Source: Desulfobacter postgatei 2ac9 | Lineage (GTDB): Bacteria; Desulfobacterota; Desulfobacteria; Desulfobacterales; Desulfobacteraceae | DNA: 64,000 bases | Direction: 5' to 3' | Assembly: GCF_000233695.2 (NCBI RefSeq) | Contig: NZ_CM001488.1 | Location: 2,846,279 to 2,910,278, forward strand | Shown: positions 24,942-33,337 of the stretch, one piece after another | Numbering within the stretch: position 1 is the stretch's first letter | How the letters are laid out: each line of letters opens with the position of its first letter | The notes under the pieces: generated by a model | What the model saw: only the letters and a program-made list of their open reading frames with translations | The model's database searches: none | What the model was told of the DNA's origin: nothing | Translations under genes and position numbers: made by a program

Positions 24942-27077
24942 TTATTTTTCACAGCGCCTGAAAAAATCATAATACTCAATGCCGTCCAGGATACCGGCTG
25001 CAAATTTTTTTTCGGAAAAATAAATCGGTTCAATATCTGTTAAGTTGGAAAGTTCTTCATTATGCCGATTTTTAACAACAACAGAAAGGGTGTTCCCCCG
25101 CATCAGATCTTCATCTGCGCCAGATCCGCCTGCAGTTAACATATGGTCGAGCGCAATATCCCATTGTTCGGAAAACCATCGGATCGCATACCCTTTTGAG
25201 GCTCTGATGGGTATAATGTCCAGAAATTGTCCAAATGAATATATGAGGTTGACGGTCTGCTCATTTTGATACAACAGGGTTTTAATGTCATCCAGTGAGG
25301 GAGCCAGTTTTGGATCGTAATAATAACTGATTTTATGCCGGCTCTGTTCTGCTTTGGGCTGTAATTTTAATCCTGTTAAATCCGATAGGATGCGATGAAC
25401 AGCATTTCGGTTCCATAGATGATCAATATGGTTGGTCCAGACCCGATCCCGTTCCAGATTGCCGCCATAGTAAATTTCGGTTCCTATGCTGGTAATAAGT
25501 ACATCGGGCTGGATAATCTGGTATTTTTTTAAAATCGTCAGCGCAGAATCCAGTCGGCGCCCTGTGGCAATACAGAAGCTGATGTTCTTGCGATGACCAG
25601 ACAAAACCTGGTTTAACCGGGCCAGGGAATCCATGTCTCCCAACAGATTCTGATCAATATCCGATACAATTGCGCCATTGTGGTAAATCATTTGCCGGCG
25701 GCTGACAGGTAAGCGTTTTAAAGGCTTGCGCTTTTCTATGATCGGCTGGATGGCTTTTACATATTTATCAGTGTGGGATTCCCAGGTGTAGTTGCGATTT
25801 ACACCGTTGAGGCCATTTTCCGATAAATTATGTCTATGTTTTTTGTCTTTTAAAATGCGTAAAATTTTATCAATGATGTCGCTTTTATCCAGCGGGTTAA
25901 TCAGATAACCATTCAGACAGTTTCGAACGATATCAATAGGGCCGCCGTCTTCCGTGGCGACAATCGGCAAAAAACTGGCGGCGGCTTCGATTAGGGTTAA
26001 TCCAAAAGGCTCTGTCAGTGCGGGATTGATAAAAACCCCCCCTGAAAGGGAAGCCAGGCGATATAAAACAGGGACCTCATCCGGTTTATGGGTTTTTGGA
26101 TAAGCCACTTTACCATAGAGGTCATATTGATCAACGGTCAGCAACAGATCTGTCAAAACTTCCTGGGCACCGGTGTCCAGGTCCCGGATGTCTTTTCTGG
26201 TTCCCGCAACAATCACCAGATTGGCCAATTTTTGTAATTCCAATGAGTTCCCGTACGTTGCGATCAAGGTGTGAATGTTTTTTCTTTGGTCAGGACGTGA
26301 AAGGGCCAGGATCATGGGTTTGTCGGGATTGATTAGAAATTTGCTGATTTCTTTAAAGATCGGACTGTCAAGCTCATCCCCGACGGGCGGATGAAATTTT
26401 TCCAGGTCTGTTCCCGGTGGAATCATCTGCATGCTGTCGGGTTGATAAAAATCGTAGGAGGCATACTGTTCGTTGATCTCATGACTGGTGCTGGTGATCA
26501 CCAGTGCCGCAGATCCCAGGGTCTCTTCTTCTGCGTTTATCCTGCGGGCCATATTATAGCGTTTTTCTATATCCGCACTTTTCATTCCACCGGCTATAAG
26601 CCTTTTGCGTTTGCTTCGCCCCAAAGAGTGAGCAGTGAAAACCAGAGGCAATTCCAATTGATGAGATAGACGTATTCCCACGTATCCGGCATCTGCATAA
26701 TGAGCATGAATAATACCTGGCAGATTGTTTTGTTCTTTTAAGAAAATTAACGCATTGTCGACAAAATTATCCAGGTAATCCCAAAGATTTTCTTTGGGGA
26801 TATATTCTTTGGGGCCGCAGTCAATCCTGACAATCCGGGCTTTTGAATTCAAGGGTTCAATAATTTTATTGTAATCTTCACTTACCTGGCGATCAGCAAT
26901 ACGGCGGGTCATCAGGTCGACCTGTTCCACGTCAGGGCGTTTGGAAAGTGTTGTGGCGAATTCCAAAACATATTTGGTCTGGCCGCCGGTGTCCGCATCG
27001 CGCCCTAGTTCAAGTTCATGGCCTCGAATTAAGCCGTGAATATTGATCAATAAGATGTATTTTGGATTGGATTTCAT
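24942..27077 (-). CDS. sps: Sucrose-phosphate synthase with fused HAD domain
   Basis: A 711-residue two-domain protein. Residues 1-470 are a GT4 glycosyltransferase (N-terminal INIHGLIRGHELELGRDADT, HAHYADAGYVG, and NPALTEPFGLTLIEAA with the E-x7-E motif) making sucrose-6-phosphate from a nucleotide-glucose and fructose-6-phosphate. Residues about 480-711 are an SPP-like HAD domain whose motif I reads VSDIDQNLLGD: both Asp are kept but the usual Thr is Asn, so activity is uncertain. The conserved SGND is GSGADED. First gene of a four-gene leftward operon. Sucrose would act as a compatible solute or reserve. Confidence 0.93.
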   Translation of the reverse strand: MKSNPKYILLINIHGLIRGHELELGRDADTGGQTKYVLEFATTLSKRPDVEQVDLMTRRIADRQVSEDYNKIIEPLNSKARIVRIDCGPKEYIPKENLWDYLDNFVDNALIFLKEQNNLPGIIHAHYADAGYVGIRLSHQLELPLVFTAHSLGRSKRKRLIAGGMKSADIEKRYNMARRINAEEETLGSAALVITSTSHEINEQYASYDFYQPDSMQMIPPGTDLEKFHPPVGDELDSPIFKEISKFLINPDKPMILALSRPDQRKNIHTLIATYGNSLELQKLANLVIVAGTRKDIRDLDTGAQEVLTDLLLTVDQYDLYGKVAYPKTHKPDEVPVLYRLASLSGGVFINPALTEPFGLTLIEAAASFLPIVATEDGGPIDIVRNCLNGYLINPLDKSDIIDKILRILKDKKHRHNLSENGLNGVNRNYTWESHTDKYVKAIQPIIEKRKPLKRLPVSRRQMIYHNGAIVSDIDQNLLGDMDSLARLNQVLSGHRKNISFCIATGRRLDSALTILKKYQIIQPDVLITSIGTEIYYGGNLERDRVWTNHIDHLWNRNAVHRILSDLTGLKLQPKAEQSRHKISYYYDPKLAPSLDDIKTLLYQNEQTVNLIYSFGQFLDIIPIRASKGYAIRWFSEQWDIALDHMLTAGGSGADEDLMRGNTLSVVVKNRHNEELSNLTDIEPIYFSEKKFAAGILDGIEYYDFFRRCEK

Positions 27078-27386
27078 AATATTTGTAGTGTCCTATGTAT
27101 TTTTATAAGTAAAATGATAATTTGAGCATCATGAAAAATATAGGTAACACTTTTTTATCATTGTTTTTCTTTTATAATCGTATATTTTTACAGATTATAA
27201 AAGAATTTTTTACTCTAAATATTAATCACTATAACAAAGCGATATCAATTTTTAAAGTCACAAATAAAATAAAGGGACCATGTAAATGATATTTTTAAGA
27301 AAGCCTGGGTAAGTTATTCAAATCTTTCAAGCTTTATTGTGGACGATACCTGGCAGTTTATATGTCGGATCAAGTCCATGGCTGTT
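27078..27386. other. Upstream region of the sucrose operon
   Basis: 309 bp, very AT-rich, between sps and the end of the Ppx/GppA gene (both leftward). It must contain the sps promoter, but I cannot single out a convincing -35/-10 pair. No gene seen. Confidence 0.3.
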
Positions 27387-28343
27387 CTATGGGACGGCCT
27401 CAATCTGTAGCGATTCAGTTGCAGGTGCATCTGTTTGTGCTCTCAAGGAGTTCGTCTGCAGCCTCTGGTTGTGTAAGACCCGGATTATGCCGTCGGCAAG
27501 GCCCTGCATGGGGACATGGATTTTTTCACACCGGCCCCAACTCATGGCTTTAAGATAGATTCGTGCACCCGGGATAATAACGTCTGCCCGGTCAGGTTTC
27601 AAATAAAAGCGTTTCATCCGTTCTTCCAGGGGATAAGCAGCCAGTTCATCCCGGATTTTTTTAATTTTTTTTCGGCTCACCCATGTCCCGGGCCGGCCCT
27701 TGGCCAGCTTAAACAGCTGGTTGATGTTCCCGCCGCTGCCAATGGCCTCCACAGGTTCGTGTCCCCGGGTGATCTTTTTCAGCCAGGATTTCATAAGATC
27801 CCAGTCCTGCTGCCGTGCCCGGTTGTTAAGCAGACGGATGGTGCCCAGGTTAAAGGAGCGGCTGGCCTGGACCTTGCCGTCAAAGAACAACGTGATTTCC
27901 GTACTGCCGCCGCCTACATCCACAAACAAAGCAGCCTTTTCCGAGGAAGTCATTATTTTGTGGCGGTTCTGGAAAAGATACCGGGCTTCCTCTCTGCCGT
28001 TGATAATTTCGATGTCAATCCCGGTCTGTTCCTTTATTCTGCGGCATACCTGCCTGCCGTTTTGGGCGGATCTCATGGCTGAAGTGGCACAGGCCTTGAA
28101 CGCCACAGGCTGGTACGCATCAATGAGCTTTGCAAACCCCCCCATGGTTTTTGTCAGTTTACAGGCCCGTTCATCCGAGATCATGCCCCGTAAAAAGGCG
28201 TCTTCACCTAAACGGATGGGCATGCGCATCCAGGAGATTTTTTTTACCTGAAGTCCGAACGCTTCTTCCGATACCATGGCTAATAGCAGTCGGACGGCAT
28301 TGGAACCGATGTCGATGGCGGCGTATCTTGTCATTGAATCCAT
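27387..28343 (-). CDS. Ppx/GppA-family phosphatase
   Basis: A 318-residue member of the ASKHA-fold exopolyphosphatase/guanosine pentaphosphatase family: AAIDIGSNAVRLLL at the N-terminus, INGREEARYLF, FVDVGGGSTEI and AIGSGGN. It has only the two core domains and lacks the C-terminal HD-like part of long Ppx. I prefer the ATG at 28343 (an AGGA lies about 11 nt upstream) over the one at 28355, which has none. It is divergent from an operon encoding CHAD and CYTH proteins, both linked to polyphosphate, which favours polyphosphate over pppGpp as substrate. Confidence 0.88.
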   Translation of the reverse strand: MDSMTRYAAIDIGSNAVRLLLAMVSEEAFGLQVKKISWMRMPIRLGEDAFLRGMISDERACKLTKTMGGFAKLIDAYQPVAFKACATSAMRSAQNGRQVCRRIKEQTGIDIEIINGREEARYLFQNRHKIMTSSEKAALFVDVGGGSTEITLFFDGKVQASRSFNLGTIRLLNNRARQQDWDLMKSWLKKITRGHEPVEAIGSGGNINQLFKLAKGRPGTWVSRKKIKKIRDELAAYPLEERMKRFYLKPDRADVIIPGARIYLKAMSWGRCEKIHVPMQGLADGIIRVLHNQRLQTNSLRAQTDAPATESLQIEAVP

Positions 28344-28348
28344 AATAG

Positions 28349-28377
28349 TTGACATCCTAATTGAATGACGTCATTAT
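28349..28377 (+). promoter_or_regulatory. Promoter with embedded 12-bp palindrome
   Basis: TTGACA (28349-28354), 17-nt spacer, CATTAT (28372-28377). The perfect palindrome AATGACGTCATT (28364-28375) covers the spacer and -10 box, so a bound repressor would block this promoter, and perhaps the divergent one too. The ribbon-helix-helix protein encoded 36 nt downstream is the obvious candidate. Confidence 0.5.
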
Positions 28378-28413
28378 ATCAAGGTGAGAAATAAGAATTA
28401 ACAAGGATCTAAC

Positions 28414-28575
28414 ATGGTAAAAACCAAAAAGGTGAATACTTCTTTAAGGCTGGAGAAAAAAGTGCTCAAGGAGCTTAAAATCCTGGCCATTGAAAAAGAG
28501 ACCAGCGTTCAGGCCATTATTGAAAAACTGATTCTTGAATACATTAAAAAGAACAAGGAAACATCTGAACAATGA
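28414..28575 (+). CDS. Ribbon-helix-helix protein, 53 aa
   Basis: A small Arc/CopG-type DNA-binding protein: a basic N-terminal beta strand (KKVNTSLRLEKKVLKEL) followed by two helices (KILAIEKETSVQAIIEKLI). AAGGA precedes the ATG by 7 nt. Its stop overlaps the CHAD gene start by 4 nt (ATGA), so it heads an operon RHH-CHAD-ParA-CYTH. RHH proteins are common partners of ParA ATPases and common autorepressors; the palindrome in its own promoter fits the second role. It could also be the ParB-like DNA anchor or adaptor of the ParA. Confidence 0.85.
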   Translation: MVKTKKVNTSLRLEKKVLKELKILAIEKETSVQAIIEKLILEYIKKNKETSEQ

Positions 28576-30155
28576 ATCTTCCTTCCTCGCAAACGTTTAT
28601 GCTGTCGGCTGCTGTCAATGTCAAAAAGATAAATGCCGAACTGAAAAATGCAAATATGACCCTGGCAGGCACTGGATGTGAGCCCCAAGAGGGGATTGTT
28701 TTGGATACCTTTGATGCCGCGGTTTATAATTCGGGTGCCCTTTTAATTCAGACTCAATCCGACCTGGTCAGACTCTGCTGGTCTGGTGATTTAATAACCC
28801 AGACAGCGCCGGAATCTGAATGGCAATTTGCCCGGGATCTTCCCCTGGGCCCTGTCAGGAATCTGCTTTTGAACCAGTCTCCTTTGCGGTCATTTAAACC
28901 GGCAGGTCAGGTGACCATCATCCGGGATACATTACGTCTTCTGGATGACGAACAAAAAACCTGCTGCCGTGTTGAATCAGTCTCGTTGAGCCGCGGAAAG
29001 AATACCTGGTCCTGGCTTCGGACCTGTCCCATGCGCGGTTACAGTGATAACCATACCTTGATCTGCGGCATTTTGAAAAAAATGGAAAAACCCGGGCTTC
29101 CGGCAGAAGTTCTTAAGCTTAGGATTTCAGATTATACATCCAAGCCGGAAATTCGTCTGTCTGAAAATGCTCCTGCCAGACAAAGCCTTTGTACTATTGT
29201 TCAGACATTTTTGCAGGTGACACGTCGCAACGAACCCGGACTGATTGATGATTTGGATACCGAGTTTCTTCACCAGTGGCGGGTCAGTCTGCGCAAGGTG
29301 CGTTCCGTACTCACCCTGTTTAAAGGTGTGGTGGCCATTGAGACCCTTGATCAGCTCAAGCAGGATTTCAGGGATATTATGCAGGATACCAATTTGATGC
29401 GGGACCGGGATGTTTACCTGTTATCCAGGGACGATTATTTTGCCCTGGTTCGGCCCCAGCTCCACCCGGGCCTTGAGGTGCTTTTTGAACTGCTGCAGCA
29501 GGATCGGGATGAGGCCTTTGGAAAGGTTAAGGCCATGCTTAAGTCCAAGGCTTACAAAAAACAGATAAAATCCATTCAAAAGTTATTTGAGAATCCCAAA
29601 GACTTGCCCCAAGGCCCCAAGGCCGATGCACCGTCCAAAGTTTTTGCCGCGGACCTTGTTTTGAAACGGTATAAAAAGGTGTGCAAGCTTGCCGGAAATA
29701 TTACCGACAAGACCACGGATGAGACCATTCATGAACTGCGCATCCAGTGCAAAAAGCTGCGCTACCTGATTGAATCGGCCCAACCCTTATTTGATGACAA
29801 CCAGGTAAAAAGCCTGTTGAAAAACCTTAAGGGACTGCAGGAGCATCTGGGAAGTTTTAATGACCAGTCTGTCCAGCAGGCCACCCTGGCGCAGTGTCTT
29901 GACCGATATCCGGGGACCGGACCCAATGCCAAGGCCCTGGCCGAAAGCATCGGGGCGTTGACGGCCATGCTTTACCGCAAACAGCTGGAAGAGCGCCGGA
30001 TGATTATTGAAAACCTGTCCCGATTTTACAGTCCGGATACACAGGGTGCGTTTAACGCCTTATTTGATTTAAAGCGCATTGCGGCAAACCCGAAGCCTGA
30101 AACCGGTGAGCAAGACAAAAATCAGGTTGAATCATACGGAGATAAAAATTTATGA
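28572..30155 (+). CDS. CHAD-domain protein
   Basis: 527 residues. The C-terminal two thirds (about 200-500) is a CHAD domain, an all-helical fold with regularly placed His, Arg and Lys (FLHQWRVSLRKVRSVL, HELRIQCKKLRYLIE) known to bind polyphosphate and to localise to polyphosphate granules in other bacteria. The first 190 residues may be a degenerate CYTH-like domain, but key basic motifs are not evident. It overlaps its neighbours by 4 nt on both sides, so expression with the RHH and ParA proteins is tightly coupled. Confidence 0.88.
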   Translation: MNLPSSQTFMLSAAVNVKKINAELKNANMTLAGTGCEPQEGIVLDTFDAAVYNSGALLIQTQSDLVRLCWSGDLITQTAPESEWQFARDLPLGPVRNLLLNQSPLRSFKPAGQVTIIRDTLRLLDDEQKTCCRVESVSLSRGKNTWSWLRTCPMRGYSDNHTLICGILKKMEKPGLPAEVLKLRISDYTSKPEIRLSENAPARQSLCTIVQTFLQVTRRNEPGLIDDLDTEFLHQWRVSLRKVRSVLTLFKGVVAIETLDQLKQDFRDIMQDTNLMRDRDVYLLSRDDYFALVRPQLHPGLEVLFELLQQDRDEAFGKVKAMLKSKAYKKQIKSIQKLFENPKDLPQGPKADAPSKVFAADLVLKRYKKVCKLAGNITDKTTDETIHELRIQCKKLRYLIESAQPLFDDNQVKSLLKNLKGLQEHLGSFNDQSVQQATLAQCLDRYPGTGPNAKALAESIGALTAMLYRKQLEERRMIIENLSRFYSPDTQGAFNALFDLKRIAANPKPETGEQDKNQVESYGDKNL

Positions 30156-30886
30156 AACTTATTGCCTGTTATTCCAACAAAGGCGGTGTGGGAAAAACCG
30201 CTGCCTCGGTCAACCTGGCATATGCCAGCGCGTTAAACGGCAACCGGACACTTTTGTGCGACCTTGATCCTCAGGGAGCCTCAGGGTTTTATTTTCGTGT
30301 GAAACCGTCGGAAAAACTCAAAAATAATACCTTTTTTGAAGATACCAAAAAGTTTACAGATGCCATCAGAGAAAGTGATTTCCACAATCTGCACCTTTTG
30401 CCGGCCAACATAAGTTTCAGGGATTTTGATATTTTTTTGTCTCGGATGAAAAAGAGTCGCTCCAGGCTGAACAAGGCGTTGAAGCCGGTTGATGGTGAAT
30501 ATGACATTGTGCTTCTTGACTGCCCGCCGAATATCTCCCTGCTTTCGGAAAATGTATTCAAGGTGGCGGACCGCATCGTGGTGCCGGTGATCCCCACCAC
30601 CCTGTCCCAAAGAACCCTTGAACAACTGTATGCGTTTTTTAAAAAACAAGGTTATAAATCATCCAAGATTTTCCCATTTTTTTCAATGGTTCAGCAGAGT
30701 AAATCCCTGCACCTTGAAACCATGGAACAGATTCGGGCCGAATATGAACAGGTGATGAATACCTGGATACCTTTTTCCACACATATTGAGCGTATGGGCG
30801 TTCACAGGGCACCGGCCCTCTCCTATGCCGGAAAAGAAGCGGCTGTGGCCGCCTACGCACAATTGTGGCAGGAAATTCAGAATTAA
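30152..30886 (+). CDS. ParA/MinD-family ATPase
   Basis: A 244-residue P-loop ATPase. It has a deviant Walker A, NKGGVGKTAASVNLA at residues 9-23 with the signature Lys, a Walker A' LLCDLDPQGASG, and a Walker B-like IVLLDCPPNIS. There is no N-terminal DNA-binding domain and no MinD-type membrane helix. Such orphan ParAs move plasmids, chemoreceptors or carboxysomes over the nucleoid. There is no parB or parS nearby; it is flanked by CHAD and CYTH genes, so the cargo may be a polyphosphate body. The start overlaps the CHAD stop by 4 nt. Confidence 0.92.
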   Translation: MKLIACYSNKGGVGKTAASVNLAYASALNGNRTLLCDLDPQGASGFYFRVKPSEKLKNNTFFEDTKKFTDAIRESDFHNLHLLPANISFRDFDIFLSRMKKSRSRLNKALKPVDGEYDIVLLDCPPNISLLSENVFKVADRIVVPVIPTTLSQRTLEQLYAFFKKQGYKSSKIFPFFSMVQQSKSLHLETMEQIRAEYEQVMNTWIPFSTHIERMGVHRAPALSYAGKEAAVAAYAQLWQEIQN

Positions 30887-30897
30887 GGGAACAGCGT

Positions 30898-31368
30898 ATG
30901 ATGAAAGAGATAGAACGAAAGTTCCTGCTTACAAAAATGCCGGAGATTGTTCTGCAGTCCACCATTTGTATCCGGCAGGGCTATATTTCCAAATCCCGGG
31001 ATTCTGTTGAGATCAGACTTCGCCAGAAAGGCGATGCTTTTTTTATGACCTTTAAACGGGGGCAGGGGCTTGTGCGGGATGAAGCGGAAATCAGGATTAA
31101 TGAAGCGGATTTTGATTATCTGTGGCCTTTGACCCAGGGGCGTCAGGTGGAAAAACACCGTTCCCAAGCCACCCTTGAAGACGGTCTTACCGTCGAGATT
31201 GATGAATTCTCAGGGACGCTTGCAGGTCTTTTTCTATGTGAGGTGGAATTTGGTGATGAAACCCAGGCCAGGACGTTTGTTCCGCCCCAATGGTTTGGGG
31301 CGGATGTGACCGAAGACAGCCGGTATAAAAATAAAAGTCTTGCCGAAAACGGTATTCCCGAAAACTAA
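30898..31368 (+). CDS. CYTH-domain triphosphate-binding protein
   Basis: 156 residues. It begins with the CYTH hallmark EIERKFLL (ExExK), followed by IRQGYIS, EIRLRQKGDAFFMTFKRG and VEIDEFSG, the acidic/basic strand pairs of the triphosphate tunnel. These enzymes hydrolyse inorganic triphosphate or act on polyphosphate. I choose ATG 30898 (or the ATG 3 nt later) since the motif must lie at the very N-terminus; GGGA stands 8 nt upstream. It is last in the RHH-CHAD-ParA operon, 11 nt after the ParA stop. Confidence 0.9.
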   Translation: MMKEIERKFLLTKMPEIVLQSTICIRQGYISKSRDSVEIRLRQKGDAFFMTFKRGQGLVRDEAEIRINEADFDYLWPLTQGRQVEKHRSQATLEDGLTVEIDEFSGTLAGLFLCEVEFGDETQARTFVPPQWFGADVTEDSRYKNKSLAENGIPEN

Positions 31369-31389
31369 GCCGAAAAATTAAATCACAAA

Positions 31390-31566
31390 CTATACTTGAC
31401 CTGTGAGTTTACGGGCAAACTCACACGCCTGGTTTTTTACGGAATCATCCATCTGATCCGGGGTTGAGCATCCACCTACAAACAATTCCGCAGCGTTGAC
31501 GGCTTTATGGTATTTCTGCATCCTGCCGAATGCGGTGAATGCTTCTGCCGCATTGTTGTCATTTAT
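31390..31566 (-). pseudogene. Gene remnant, unidentified
   Basis: A 58-codon frame that looks protein-like (AFTAFGRMQKYHKAVNAAEL, then CSTPDQMDD and NQACEFARKL before the stop) but lacks a start codon or ribosome site at its 5' end, where a stop precedes it. Probably the tail of a lost gene. Low confidence. Confidence 0.3.
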
Positions 31567-31636
31567 TTAATGATGGATTTTATGACAAATCAGGTCAATA
31601 ATAGAACTTGTCAATCATTCAACGTAAGGAATATCC

Positions 31637-33337
31637 ATGAAAACTGATGTAACACTAAAAATTGCAGGAGCGGCGGGAGAGGGTATCCAAACCATTGGCG
31701 ATCTGCTTTCCGAAGTGTGTCACCACAGTGGTTTGTTCACCTTCTCAGTAGATGATTTTGAATCAAGAGTCCGGGGGGGGCACAATTTTAATCTGCTGCG
31801 GATCAGCGACAAGGAAGTGGCTGCCCCCGGCAACAGGCTTGATATCCTTGTCTGCATAAACAAGGATGCCTATGACTTACATAAACACGAGTTACGTTCC
31901 GGCGGGATTGTCATTGTCAATGCAGATAAAGCCGGAACAGAAGACAAGACACGTTTTGACATCCCCTTGAAAAAACTGGCAGAAGAGGCCGGGGGAAAAA
32001 TCACGGCCAATACTGTGGCCGCAGGTGCCGTGCTTTCTATGCTCGGTACCCCTTTCAGTCTGCTGGCTGACATTTTGACAAAGCGATTTGCCGCCAAGGG
32101 CGATAAAATCGTGTCGCTGAATATTGCCGCGGCCCAAAAAGGCTTTGATGCAGCCAAAGGCTTAAGAGTGGACACCGGGTTTACATGGGAGGCGAAAAAG
32201 ATCAATAATGTTATTCTCAGCGGGGCCAAGGCCGCAGCTTTGGGCGCCCTGGCTGCCGACTGCCGGTTTTTTCCCTTTTACCCCATGAGTCCGTCCACAG
32301 GTGTGATCACCAATGTGGTTTCCTATACTAAAAAGCTTCCCGTTGTTGTTGAGCAGGCAGAAGATGAGATTGCCGCTGTAATCATGGCCATCGGTGCCTC
32401 CTTTGCCGGTGTCCGCGCCATGACCGCAACTTCGGGCGGCGGTTTTTGTCTCATGACCGAAGGGTTGGGGCTTGCCGCGATGACGGAAACGCCGCTGGTG
32501 ATCCTCAATGCCCAGCGTCCCGGGCCTGCCACAGGGCTTCCCACCCGGACCGGCCAGGCAGATCTGCTTTTTTCCATCCACGCATCCCAGGATGATTTTC
32601 CACGGTTTGTTTTTGCGCCGGGCACACCTGTTGAGACCTATGAGACCATGAAGCGGGCTTTTCATCTGTCTGAAAAATACCAGGTCCCTGCCATTGTATT
32701 GCTTGACCAGTTCCTGGCCGATTTCAGGATGACAGAGGTCAATACGCTCACGGTAGATCCTGAAATTGAACGCTTTTATGCGCAAAATAACTCCGGCGAT
32801 GACGATAATCCCTATTTGAGGTATGCACCGGCACAAGACGGCGTTTCCCCGCAGAGACTTCCCTGTTCCGGTCCGGGGCTTGTCCGGATCACGGGTAATG
32901 AACATGACCCCGAAGGGCATATCAGTGAAAATGCCGCAAACAGAATTGCCATGACTCAGAAGCGTGCTGCAAAGTTGCCGGCCATGATTAAAGAGATGGC
33001 GCCTCCGATTCTGGTGAACCCCACGGCCCCGGTTTTTCTTGTGGGGTGGGGATCAACAAAAGGAAATATTCTGGAAGCTGTTGAAAGACTGAACGCACAA
33101 GGCATAGAGGTGGGGGCTGCGGTATTCAAGGACATGTGGCCCATGGACCGGCAGGTCGTCGAAAAAGCGTTGACCGGCAAGCAGCTGATCATGGTGGAAC
33201 AAAATGCGTCCGGCCAGTTGGGCCGCCTGCTTGCCCAGGAGGCAGGCATCTGTGCCTTTGACACCATTCTCAAATATGACGGCAGACCTTTTTTCCCGGA
33301 CTATATTGTTCAAAAGGCAAAGGAGCTTGTGAAATAA
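31637..33337 (+). CDS. 2-oxoacid:acceptor oxidoreductase, gamma-alpha fusion subunit
   Basis: 566 residues. The gamma domain comes first (1-185; AGAAGEGIQTIGDLL, VRGGHNFN), then the alpha/pyrimidine-binding domain (about 200-560; FPFYPMSPSTGV, EDEIAAVIMAIGASFAG, TATSGGGFCLMTEGLGLA). This is the KorA-type arrangement for 2-oxoglutarate or branched-chain 2-oxoacid:ferredoxin oxidoreductases. The substrate is not decided by sequence alone. There is no ferredoxin domain in either subunit. It overlaps the beta gene by 1 nt (TAATG), and a rubredoxin-domain flavoprotein follows. Confidence 0.92.
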   Translation: MKTDVTLKIAGAAGEGIQTIGDLLSEVCHHSGLFTFSVDDFESRVRGGHNFNLLRISDKEVAAPGNRLDILVCINKDAYDLHKHELRSGGIVIVNADKAGTEDKTRFDIPLKKLAEEAGGKITANTVAAGAVLSMLGTPFSLLADILTKRFAAKGDKIVSLNIAAAQKGFDAAKGLRVDTGFTWEAKKINNVILSGAKAAALGALAADCRFFPFYPMSPSTGVITNVVSYTKKLPVVVEQAEDEIAAVIMAIGASFAGVRAMTATSGGGFCLMTEGLGLAAMTETPLVILNAQRPGPATGLPTRTGQADLLFSIHASQDDFPRFVFAPGTPVETYETMKRAFHLSEKYQVPAIVLLDQFLADFRMTEVNTLTVDPEIERFYAQNNSGDDDNPYLRYAPAQDGVSPQRLPCSGPGLVRITGNEHDPEGHISENAANRIAMTQKRAAKLPAMIKEMAPPILVNPTAPVFLVGWGSTKGNILEAVERLNAQGIEVGAAVFKDMWPMDRQVVEKALTGKQLIMVEQNASGQLGRLLAQEAGICAFDTILKYDGRPFFPDYIVQKAKELVK

